Assembly: GCA_965365655.1 (NCBI GenBank)
Contig: CBDUCN010000134.1
Coordinates: 1 to 12,555, forward strand
Origin: JBFHNV01 sp965365655
GTDB lineage: Bacteria > Pseudomonadota > Gammaproteobacteria > HK1
Direction of reading: 5' to 3'
DNA: 12,555 bases
Made by a program: the position numbers and the translations under genes. Positions within the stretch are counted from its first letter, which is position 1. Every line of letters starts with the position of its first letter. The notes under the pieces are model-generated. The model did no database searches and was not told the DNA's origin. It was given only the letters and a program-made list of their open reading frames with translations. Positions 1-7,300 of this stretch are shown here, one piece after another.

Positions 1-1667
<1,667 letters not shown>

Positions 1668-1733
1668 GCGGCCGTTGCGGAACGTGGGATCCTTGCGGCG
1701 GGATTCGGGCCGCTCCGCGCGCCTGTCCGGTCG

Positions 1734-1748
1734 CCGGTGACGCACCGG
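1734..1748 (+). other. Small perfect hairpin just before folP
   Basis: CCGGTG (1734-1739) and CACCGG (1743-1748) can form a six-base-pair stem with a three-base ACG loop, 14 bases before the folP GTG. The nine-base string CCGGTGACG recurs at 1760-1768, spanning the start codon. No T-run follows, so it does not look like a terminator. In DNA this GC-rich it may be chance, or it may tune folP initiation. Confidence 0.3.
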
Positions 1749-1762
1749 GGCGGGCGCCTCCG

Positions 1763-2638
1763 GTGACGGCCGGGTCCGCACCGCGCGCCGGCATCTGCGG
1801 GGGCTTCGACCTGGCGGGCGCGCTGGCCACGGCGCGCGAGCGCGGCTGGCCGCTGGTGATGGGCGTCGTCAACGTCACGCCCGACTCCTTCTCCGACGGC
1901 GGGCGTTTCCTGTCGCCCGAGCGCGCCGTCGCGCACGCGCTGGCCCTCGTGGACGAGGGCGCGGACATGCTGGACGTCGGCGGCGAGTCCACGCGGCCGG
2001 GCTCGCGGGGCGTCGACGCGGCCGAGGAGCTGGACCGCGTGCTGCCGGTGATCGAGGGGATCCGGGCGGCCGCCGACGTGCCGGTGTCGGTGGACACCAG
2101 CAAGCCGGAGGTGATGCGCGCGACGGCCGCCGCGGGTGCGTCGATGATCAACGACGTGCGGGCGCTGCGCGAGCCGGGCGCGCTCGAGTGCGTGGCCGGC
2201 GCCGGCCTCGCGGTCGCGCTGATGCACATGCAGGGCGAGCCGCGCACGATGCAGCGCGCCCCGCGCTACGACGACGTGGTGGCCGAGGTGGCCGCGTTCC
2301 TGAGCGAGCGCGCGCGTGCCTGTGAGGCTGCGGGCATCGCGCGCGAGCGCATCGTCATCGATCCCGGCTTCGGCTTCGGGAAGACGCTGGAGCACAACCT
2401 GACCCTGCTGCGCAGCCTCGCAGTCCTCGCCGGCACCGGTTACCCCGTGCTCGCCGGGCTCTCGCGCAAGTCCATGATCGAGGGGCTCATCGGCCGTCCG
2501 CCCGGGCAACGGGTGCCGGCCAGCGTGGCGCTGGCGATGGCCGCCGCGGCGCGCGGCGCGGCGATGCTGCGCGTGCACGACGTGGCCGCGACGGTGGACG
2601 CGCTTCGCGTCACCGCGATCGTCGAGGCGCCGGCCTGA
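1763..2638 (+). CDS. folP: Dihydropteroate synthase
   Basis: FolP condenses 6-hydroxymethyl-dihydropterin diphosphate with p-aminobenzoate to give dihydropteroate, the sulfonamide-sensitive step of folate synthesis, in the cytosol. Numbered from the GTG start (291 residues), it shows the TIM-barrel pterin-binding signatures in order: NVTPDSFSDGG at 37-47, DVGGESTRPG at 71-80, the VDTSK strand with D111, IND with N130 and D131, the HMQG segment, IDPGFGFGKT with D200 and K207, and GLSRKS with R235 and K236. No in-frame ATG precedes the domain except the one inside MGVVNVTP (1859), which would remove the first strand. GTG 1763, giving a 32-residue leader, is therefore preferred; its ribosome site (GGGGCGGG, about 1747-1754) is weak. 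It lies 95 bases after ftsH, matching the common ftsH-folP-glmM order, and is probably read from the ftsH side because no clear promoter is seen. Function is very secure, the start moderately so. Confidence 0.96.
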   Translation: MTAGSAPRAGICGGFDLAGALATARERGWPLVMGVVNVTPDSFSDGGRFLSPERAVAHALALVDEGADMLDVGGESTRPGSRGVDAAEELDRVLPVIEGIRAAADVPVSVDTSKPEVMRATAAAGASMINDVRALREPGALECVAGAGLAVALMHMQGEPRTMQRAPRYDDVVAEVAAFLSERARACEAAGIARERIVIDPGFGFGKTLEHNLTLLRSLAVLAGTGYPVLAGLSRKSMIEGLIGRPPGQRVPASVALAMAAAARGAAMLRVHDVAATVDALRVTAIVEAPA

Positions 2639-2715
2639 CGCGGGGTTGCGCCCGCCCCGTGCCAGCGACCACCATCCACGCCCGCGCAGCAGCCGGCGGC
2701 AGAGGCAGTTCACCG

Positions 2716-4065
2716 ATGCGCAACGAACGAAAGTACTTCGGCACCGACGGCATCCGCGGCGAGGTGGGCAAGCCGCCCATCACGCCGGATTTCGTGCTCA
2801 AGCTCGGCTGGGCGGCGGGCAAGGTGCTCGCCGGCGAGCAGCGCGGCCGCGTGCTCATCGGCAAGGACACCCGGATCTCGGGCTACGTCTTCGAATCGGT
2901 GCTCGAGGCCGGTTTCGCCGCCGCGGGGGTGGACGTGCGCCTGCTCGGGCCCATGCCGACGCCGGCAATCGCGTACCTCACGCGGACGCTGCACGCGCGC
3001 GCGGGCGTCGTGATCAGTGCCTCGCACAACCCCTACACCGACAACGGGATCAAGTTCTTCTCCGGCGAGGGCACGAAGCTGCCGGACGAGACGGAGTTCG
3101 CGATCGAGCAGATGATGGAGCAGCCCCTGGTCAGCGTCGGGGCGCGCGACCTCGGCAGGGCGGAGCGGCTCTCGGACGCGGCGGGGCGCTACATCGAGTT
3201 CTGCAAGAGCACCATCCCGTTCGGACTGAGCCTGGCGGGGCTGCGCATCGTGGTCGACTGCGCACACGGCGCCACCTACCACGTGGCGCCGTCGGTATTC
3301 GACGAGCTGGGCGCGGAGGTGATCCCGATCGGCGCCAAGCCCGACGGCCTGAACATCAATGCGGAGGTCGGGGCGGTGGCGCCGCACACGCTGCAGCGCG
3401 CGGTCCTCGAGTACCGGGCCGACCTCGGGATCGCGTTCGACGGCGACGGCGACCGGGTGGCGATGGTGGACCACGCCGGCGAGATCATCGACGGCGACGA
3501 GATCCTGCTGATCATCGCCGATGCCCGCCGCGCGGCCGGCATCCTGCAGGGGCCGGTGGTGGGCACCGTGATGAGCAACCTGGGCCTCGAGCAGGCGCTG
3601 CGCGAGCGCGGCGTCGAGATGTGCCGTGCCAAGGTCGGCGACCGGTACGTGCTGGAGATGATGGTGGAGCGCGGCGCGACCGTGGGCGGCGAGACCTCCG
3701 GGCACATCATCTGCCGGGATCGGGTCACCACCGGCGATGGGATCGTGTCCGCGCTGCAGGTGCTGCACGCGCTGCGCGAGACCGACAGCAGCCTGCACGA
3801 GCTGAAGCAGGGCATGCGCAAGTATCCGCAGGTGCTTCTCAACGTGCGCCTGCCGCGCCAGATGGACGTGGTCTCGATGCCGGCGGTGGAGGATGCGGTG
3901 AAGGCCGTCGAGGCGGAGCTGGGCGCGCAGGGGCGGGTGCTGCTGCGCCCGTCGGGCACCGAGCCCGTGGTCCGGGTCATGGTCGAGGGGCGCGAGCACG
4001 TGCAGGTGCGCAGCCTCGCCCAGCGCCTCGCCAGGGAGGTGGAAGGCGCCATCAACGGCGCGTGA
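2716..4065 (+). CDS. glmM: Phosphoglucosamine mutase
   Basis: GlmM interconverts glucosamine-6-phosphate and glucosamine-1-phosphate, feeding UDP-GlcNAc synthesis for peptidoglycan and LPS. The 449 residues are close to the E. coli length of 445. All four alpha-D-phosphohexomutase signatures are present: the N-terminal YFGTDGIRG, the catalytic phosphoserine loop ISASHNP with S103, the magnesium loop DGDGDR with D242, D244 and D246, the sugar-specificity loop GGETSGH at 324-330, and the C-terminal phosphate-binding loop RPSGTEP at 411-417. The serine-loop and GGETSGH sequences fit GlmM rather than a phosphomannomutase. ATG 2716 begins the conserved N-terminus and has a purine-rich GGCAGAGGCAG stretch upstream; the in-frame GTG at 2659 would add unrelated residues. 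The 77-base gap after folP holds no promoter I would defend, so co-transcription with folP is likely. Confidence 0.98.
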   Translation: MRNERKYFGTDGIRGEVGKPPITPDFVLKLGWAAGKVLAGEQRGRVLIGKDTRISGYVFESVLEAGFAAAGVDVRLLGPMPTPAIAYLTRTLHARAGVVISASHNPYTDNGIKFFSGEGTKLPDETEFAIEQMMEQPLVSVGARDLGRAERLSDAAGRYIEFCKSTIPFGLSLAGLRIVVDCAHGATYHVAPSVFDELGAEVIPIGAKPDGLNINAEVGAVAPHTLQRAVLEYRADLGIAFDGDGDRVAMVDHAGEIIDGDEILLIIADARRAAGILQGPVVGTVMSNLGLEQALRERGVEMCRAKVGDRYVLEMMVERGATVGGETSGHIICRDRVTTGDGIVSALQVLHALRETDSSLHELKQGMRKYPQVLLNVRLPRQMDVVSMPAVEDAVKAVEAELGAQGRVLLRPSGTEPVVRVMVEGREHVQVRSLAQRLAREVEGAINGA

Positions 4066-4092
4066 CGCCTGTCGCGGCGGGGGCCCGCCCGA

Positions 4093-4121
4093 TTGATCTT
4101 CGCTCGCGCAACGGATAGATT
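4093..4121 (+). promoter_or_regulatory. Predicted sigma70 promoter for tpiA-secG-tRNA-Leu
   Basis: TTGATC (4093-4098) and TAGATT (4116-4121) are each 4/6 matches to the -35 and -10 consensus, with the optimal 17-base spacer. They lie in an AT-richer island within very GC-rich DNA. A start near 4128 would leave a leader of about 26 bases before the tpiA ATG. An upstream GGCGG/CCGCC hairpin (4076-4089) is not followed directly by a T-run and is a poor terminator candidate for glmM. Confidence 0.55.
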
Positions 4122-4153
4122 CCGCGGTCTTTTTTGACCCGGATCCGTCCCCG

Positions 4154-4906
4154 ATGCGCCGCAGGCTGGTCGCTGGCAACTGGAAGATGAACGGCTCGTT
4201 CGCGATGACCTCGGCGCTCGCCGGGGACGTCGCCGGCGGCAAGCCGGACGGGGTGGACGTGGCCGTCTGCCCGCCGTTCCCGTACCTCGCCGCCGCGGCG
4301 GCGGCGCTCGAGGGGTCGGCGGTGGCGCTGGGCGCCCAGGATCTCTCGCGGCACGCCTCCGGCGCGCACACCGGCGAGGTGAGCGGAGCCATGCTCGCCG
4401 ACGCAGGATGCTCGCTGGTGCTGGTCGGGCACTCCGAGCGCCGCCACGACCTGGGCGAGGACGACGCCCTCGTGGCCGCGAAGTTCCTCGCCGCGGCGGC
4501 GGCGGGGCTGACGCCGGTGCTGTGCGTGGGCGAGACGCTGGACGAGCGCGAGGCCGGCGACACCCGCGCTGTCGTGATCCGGCAGCTCGACGCGGTGTTC
4601 CGCGCGAGCGAGGCGCACGGGACCGGCATCCCGGATCTCGTGCTCGCGTACGAGCCCGTATGGGCGATCGGGACCGGGCGCACCGCGAGCCCGGAGCAGG
4701 CGCAGGAGGTGCACGCGCTTCTCAGGTCGCGGCTTTCGGAGGCGGGGGTGGATGCCGCGGCGACGCGGATCCTGTACGGCGGCAGCGTGAAGGCGGACAA
4801 CGCGCCGGCGCTGTTCGCGATGGACGACATCGATGGCGGCCTGATTGGCGGGGCGTCGCTGGAATCAGAGCCGTTCCTGGCGATCTGCCGGGCGGCCGGA
4901 GGCTGA
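4154..4906 (+). CDS. tpiA: Triosephosphate isomerase
   Basis: TpiA interconverts dihydroxyacetone phosphate and glyceraldehyde-3-phosphate in glycolysis and gluconeogenesis, as a cytosolic TIM-barrel dimer. At 250 residues it is near the usual length. Visible active-site elements are N9 and K11 in AGNWKMNG, the catalytic electrophile H93 in LVGHSERR, the catalytic base E167 in AYEPVWAIGTG, the flexible phosphate-gripping loop 6 right after it, and the phosphate-binding YGGSVKADN. The ATG at 4154 places the first strand exactly at the N-terminus. Shine-Dalgarno complementarity upstream is weak, with only GGATCCG. It follows a predicted promoter and ends six bases before secG, so the two are almost certainly co-transcribed. 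Confidence 0.98.
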   Translation: MRRRLVAGNWKMNGSFAMTSALAGDVAGGKPDGVDVAVCPPFPYLAAAAAALEGSAVALGAQDLSRHASGAHTGEVSGAMLADAGCSLVLVGHSERRHDLGEDDALVAAKFLAAAAAGLTPVLCVGETLDEREAGDTRAVVIRQLDAVFRASEAHGTGIPDLVLAYEPVWAIGTGRTASPEQAQEVHALLRSRLSEAGVDAAATRILYGGSVKADNAPALFAMDDIDGGLIGGASLESEPFLAICRAAGG

Positions 4907-4912
4907 CCGAAC

Positions 4913-5299
4913 ATGCAGCAGTTATTGCTGGCTTTTCAGGTGCTGCTGGCCGTGGGGATCATCGCCCTCGTGCTGCTGCAGCAGGGACGGGGCGCGGACG
5001 CCGGCGCCTCCTTCGGCGGCGGGGCGAGCGGCAGCCTGTTCGGCAGCCGCGGTCCGGCCACCTTCCTGGCCAAGGCGACGGGCCTGCTCGCGGTGCTGTT
5101 CTTCGCGAACAGCATCGCGCTCGCCTGGCTCGCGACGCAGGTGAACCGGGAGGTGAGCGTGGTTGAACGACTCGCGCCCGCCGGGGATACTGAGATGCCG
5201 CCGGTGCCCGCCGGGGGCGACCTGCCGCCGGCGCCGGCACAGAGCGACGTCCCGTCGCCGCCTCCCGCGGGCGAGTCGGGCGGCGACTCGACCCGCTAG
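4913..5299 (+). CDS. secG: Preprotein translocase subunit SecG
   Basis: SecG is the small auxiliary subunit of the SecYEG channel that helps SecA-driven export through the inner membrane. The 128-residue product has two hydrophobic helices (about 3-22 and 56-74) joined by the conserved loop QQGRGADAGASFG at 23-35, followed by GSLFGSRGPATFLAK. That is the SecG family pattern. A Pro/Gly/Ala-rich, acidic tail of about 50 residues (77-128) follows the second helix, making it longer than E. coli SecG (110). Such tails vary widely in this family. A GGAGG inside the last tpiA codons (4898-4902) gives ATG 4913 a good ribosome site. The gap to tpiA is six bases, implying one transcript. Confidence 0.95.
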   Translation: MQQLLLAFQVLLAVGIIALVLLQQGRGADAGASFGGGASGSLFGSRGPATFLAKATGLLAVLFFANSIALAWLATQVNREVSVVERLAPAGDTEMPPVPAGGDLPPAPAQSDVPSPPPAGESGGDSTR

Positions 5300-5330
5300 C
5301 CGCGCGCGGCGGCGCGGGCAACGATCACTC

Positions 5331-5415
5331 GCGGATGTGGTGGAATTGGTAGACACGCTATCTTGAGGGGGTAGTGCCTCACGGCGTCCCGGTTCGAGTC
5401 CGGGCATCCGCACCA
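5331..5415 (+). tRNA. tRNA-Leu(GAG), CCA encoded
   Basis: A full class II tRNA cloverleaf can be drawn. The acceptor stem GCGGATG (5331-5337) pairs with CATCCGC (5405-5411), followed by discriminator A and encoded CCA (5413-5415). The D-arm is GTGGAATTGGTAGACAC. The anticodon stem CTATC/GGTAG encloses loop TTGAGGG with anticodon GAG at 5365-5367. The long variable arm contains GCC-TCAC-GGC, and the T-arm is CCCGG-TTCGAGT-CCGGG. GAG reads the leucine codons CUC and CUU. It starts 31 bases after secG with no promoter in between, so it is probably cut from the tpiA-secG transcript. The E. coli counterpart leuU (also GAG) likewise follows secG. Confidence 0.97.
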
Positions 5416-5425
5416 GCAAGCTCCG

Positions 5426-5447
5426 GCACCCGGTCTCCATCGGGTGC
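5426..5447 (+). other. Hairpin 3' of tRNA-Leu
   Basis: GCACCCG (5426-5432) and CGGGTGC (5441-5447) form a perfect seven-base-pair stem with an eight-base loop, 11 bases after the tRNA CCA end. It is followed by the longer hairpin at 5464-5500. It could mark the 3' trailer of the tRNA precursor or help end the transcript. No T-run follows. Confidence 0.45.
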
Positions 5448-5463
5448 ACGTGGACGGCCGGTT

Positions 5464-5500
5464 CCCGCCTTTCCTGCTGCTGCGCAACAGGGAAGGCGGG
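5464..5500 (+). terminator. Strong hairpin, candidate end of tpiA-secG-tRNA transcript (no U-tract)
   Basis: The arm at 5464-5476 (CCCGCCTTTCCTG) pairs with 5488-5500 (CAGGGAAGGCGGG) over 13 base pairs, with one G-U wobble and an 11-base loop. It lies between the tRNA and the predicted nuo promoter, the expected place for a terminator. Neither strand carries a T-run after the stem, so it is not a canonical intrinsic terminator. It could be an RNA-stabilising 3' stem or act with Rho. Confidence 0.45.
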
Positions 5501-5582
5501 GTCGACGTGCCGCTCCAGGGCAATCCGCCTAACGCACTGATCCTGATACGATTGCCGCACTGCACCGTGGCGGTCGGCGGCG

Positions 5583-5600
5583 CGTGTCTCGATTGACACG
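5583..5600. promoter_or_regulatory. Inverted repeat overlapping the nuo -35 box (possible operator)
   Basis: CGTGTC (5583-5588) and GACACG (5595-5600) form a perfect six-base inverted repeat around a TCGATT centre. The right arm contains most of the predicted -35 hexamer TTGACA. Dyad symmetry at this place would suit a DNA-binding regulator, but no regulator can be named from the sequence, and in RNA it is upstream of the predicted start. Confidence 0.35.
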
Positions 5601-5621
5601 AACGGGGGGTGTCCATACAGT
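5593..5621 (+). promoter_or_regulatory. Predicted sigma70 promoter of the nuo operon
   Basis: TTGACA (5593-5598) is a perfect -35 hexamer. TACAGT (5616-5621) matches the -10 box at four of six bases, and the spacer is exactly 17. Transcription would start near 5628, leaving a leader of about 75 bases before nuoA. A weaker alternative is the extended -10 TGATACGAT at 5544-5552, which has no recognisable -35 box. Confidence 0.6.
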
Positions 5622-5702
5622 TCACCGCTGTTCGGGGGCCCGCCGACCGATGGTGCGCGGCTGTCCGCCAGGTCCGCAGAACGTTCCCTCGCCGCAGGCA
5701 CC

Positions 5703-6059
5703 ATGCTCGAAAACTATCTTCCCATCCTCATCTTCATCGTGGTCGCCCTCGGGCTCGGGACCGTGATGATCTGCGTCGGCGCGGTGCTCGGGCCGCGCCG
5801 CCCCGACAGCGAGAAGCTCTCGCCCTACGAGTGCGGCTTCGAGGCCTTCGAGGACTCGCGCATGAAGTTCGACGTGCGCTACTACCTCGTGGCCATCCTG
5901 TTCATCATCTTCGACCTCGAGATCGCGTTCCTCTTCCCGTGGGCCGTGGTGCTCGACGAGATCGGAATGTTCGGCTTCCTCGCGATGATGTTGTTCCTCG
6001 GCGTTCTCGTCGTAGGGTTCATCTACGAGTGGAAGAAGGGGGCCCTGGAATGGGAGTAG
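5703..6059 (+). CDS. nuoA: NADH-quinone oxidoreductase subunit A
   Basis: NuoA (ND3 homologue) is a small membrane subunit of complex I lying at the junction between the membrane arm and the hydrophilic arm, next to the quinone cavity. The 118 residues hold three membrane helices (about 5-29, 59-82 and 88-108). The conserved loop YECGFE (42-47, with C44, the position of the conformation-sensitive ND3 cysteine) is present, as is FDVRYYLVAILFIIFDLE (56-73) with the conserved acidic residues D71 and E73. It is the first gene of the nuo operon, preceded by a likely promoter and a 75-base leader. Its ribosome site is weak (AGG at 5696-5698). The last ten bases overlap the start of nuoB, suggesting translational coupling. 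Confidence 0.97.
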   Translation: MLENYLPILIFIVVALGLGTVMICVGAVLGPRRPDSEKLSPYECGFEAFEDSRMKFDVRYYLVAILFIIFDLEIAFLFPWAVVLDEIGMFGFLAMMLFLGVLVVGFIYEWKKGALEWE

Positions 6060-6526
6060 AAGGCGTCCTCGAGGAGGGGGTGGTCACCACCACCGCCGAC
6101 AAGCTGATCAACTGGGCGCGCACGGGCTCGATGTGGCCGATGACGTTCGGCCTCGCGTGCTGCGCGGTGGAGATGATGCACGCGGGCGCCGCGCGCTACG
6201 ATCTGGACCGTTTCGGCATGGTGTTCAGGCCCAGCCCGCGCCAGTCCGACGTGATGATCGTCGCGGGCACCCTGGTCAACAAGATGGCGCCGGCCCTGCG
6301 CAAGGTCTATGACCAGATGTCGGAGCCGCGCTGGGTGATCTCGATGGGCTCGTGCGCGAACGGGGGCGGCTACTACCACTACGCGTACTCGGTCACGCGG
6401 GGCTGTGACCGCATCGTCCCGGTGGACGTGTACGTCCCGGGCTGCCCGCCGACGGCGGAGGCGCTGCTCTACGGCATCCTGCAGCTTCACAACAAGATCC
6501 GACGAACGAACACCATCGCCCGCTGA
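6050..6526 (+). CDS. nuoB: NADH-quinone oxidoreductase subunit B
   Basis: NuoB (PSST/Nqo6) carries iron-sulfur cluster N2, the last electron carrier before quinone in complex I. Its 158 residues include the four N2 ligands: the tandem C37-C38 in GLACCAVEMM, C102 in GSCANGG and C132 in VPGCPPTAEALL. This is the compact form usual in non-enteric proteobacteria; E. coli NuoB has about 220 residues. The ATG at 6050 lies inside the end of nuoA and follows the purine-rich AAGGGGG (about 6034-6040). That start gives the typical GVEGVLEEGVVTTTADKLI N-terminus. A 61-base gap follows before nuoC. Confidence 0.98.
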   Translation: MGVEGVLEEGVVTTTADKLINWARTGSMWPMTFGLACCAVEMMHAGAARYDLDRFGMVFRPSPRQSDVMIVAGTLVNKMAPALRKVYDQMSEPRWVISMGSCANGGGYYHYAYSVTRGCDRIVPVDVYVPGCPPTAEALLYGILQLHNKIRRTNTIAR

Positions 6527-6529
6527 GCA

Positions 6530-6559
6530 GACGGCGAAGGGACCGGCGCACGGGCCGTC
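6530..6559 (+). other. Intercistronic hairpin between nuoB and nuoC
   Basis: GACGGC (6530-6535) and GCCGTC (6554-6559) can pair around an 18-base loop. This leaves the nuoC ribosome site (AGGAG, 6570-6574) exposed downstream. It could stabilise or set levels of nuo mRNA segments, but a six-pair stem in GC-rich DNA is weak evidence. Confidence 0.25.
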
Positions 6560-6587
6560 AGACCGACCGAGGAGCGAGACCCCGAGC

Positions 6588-7298
6588 ATGAGCACAACAT
6601 CCGCACACGGGCTGGCGGACACCCTGTCCTCGCGCTTCGACGCGCCGGGCTTCTCCTGCTCCGTCGCCCACCGCGAAGTGACGCTCGATGTGCCCGCCGC
6701 GGAGGTGGTGCCCACGTGCGTCGCGCTGCGCGACGAGGCGGGCCTGCGCTTCCGCCAGCTCGTCGACGTGTGTGGCGTCGACTACCTGGACTACGGCGCC
6801 GCCGACTGGGAGACCAGCGAGACCAAGACCACCGCGGGATTCTCGCGGGGCGTCCACAAGCGCATCTACGAGGAGAAGGACCTCGGGCGCGACGGGCGCT
6901 TCGCCGTCGTGTACCACCTGCTGTCGCACGAGCTGAACCAGCGCCTGCGGGTGCGGGCCATGCTCACCGGCGATCCGCCGCGGGTGGATTCCGTGGTGAG
7001 CGTGTGGCCGGCGGCCAACTGGTTCGAGCGCGAGGCCTTCGACCTGTTCGGGATCCTGTTCGCGGGCCATCCCGATCTGCGCCGGCTGCTCACCGACTAC
7101 GGCTTCATCGGACACCCGTTCCGCAAGGATTTCCCCCTGATCGGCGAGGTCGAGATGCGCTACGACCCCGCGCGGGGGCGCGTCGTCTACGAGCCGGTGA
7201 GCATCCAGCCGCGCACCCTGGTGCCCAAGGTGATCCGCCACGACGAGCGCTACGACACCCCGGATTCCCCCGGAGATTCCGGCGAGCAGGCCGCCTGA
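6588..7298 (+). CDS. nuoC: NADH-quinone oxidoreductase subunit C
   Basis: NuoC (30-kDa/Nqo5 subunit) is a structural subunit of the peripheral arm of complex I and packs on NuoD. Its 236 residues end with the family signature: NWFEREAFDLFGILF from N144, then a GHPDLRRLLTDYGF segment and GHPFRKDFPL from G175. Downstream, the MRYD and RVVYEPV stretch is also typical. It is a separate gene here, not fused to nuoD as in E. coli. ATG 6588 has AGGAG 13 bases upstream and follows a GAC/CGA-rich non-coding gap. The C-terminal tail (about 225-236) is Asp/Gly/Ser-rich and unlikely to be catalytic. The nuoD ATG begins two bases after its stop. Confidence 0.97.
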   Translation: MSTTSAHGLADTLSSRFDAPGFSCSVAHREVTLDVPAAEVVPTCVALRDEAGLRFRQLVDVCGVDYLDYGAADWETSETKTTAGFSRGVHKRIYEEKDLGRDGRFAVVYHLLSHELNQRLRVRAMLTGDPPRVDSVVSVWPAANWFEREAFDLFGILFAGHPDLRRLLTDYGFIGHPFRKDFPLIGEVEMRYDPARGRVVYEPVSIQPRTLVPKVIRHDERYDTPDSPGDSGEQAA

Positions 7299-7300
7299 CC

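Noticed and set aside
4074..4090. GGCGG-GGGC-CCGCC hairpin after glmM as a terminator
   Set aside because: It is only five base pairs, and the T-run (about 4130-4135) is some 40 bases away and beyond the predicted tpiA promoter, so it does not have terminator geometry.
5299..5310. Perfect 12-base palindrome GCCGCGCGCGGC after secG
   Set aside because: Alternating GC palindromes are expected by chance in DNA of this composition, and nothing around it suggests a site.
5544..5552. Extended -10 element TGATACGAT before nuoA
   Set aside because: It is a possible minor promoter, but it has no matching -35 box. The TTGACA-17-TACAGT pair downstream is clearly better, so it is mentioned only as an alternative.
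5296..5625. Minus-strand open frame across the tRNA-Leu region
   Set aside because: Its central part (CPDSNRDAVRHYPLKIA-like) is the antisense translation of the tRNA-Leu gene, a classic source of false hypothetical proteins. It lacks a ribosome site and support from neighbours.
4922..5704. Minus-strand 260-codon open frame over secG and the tRNA
   Set aside because: It contains the other well-known tRNA-antisense string (MPGLEPGRREALPPQ-like) and covers secG on the opposite strand. It is a shadow of real features.
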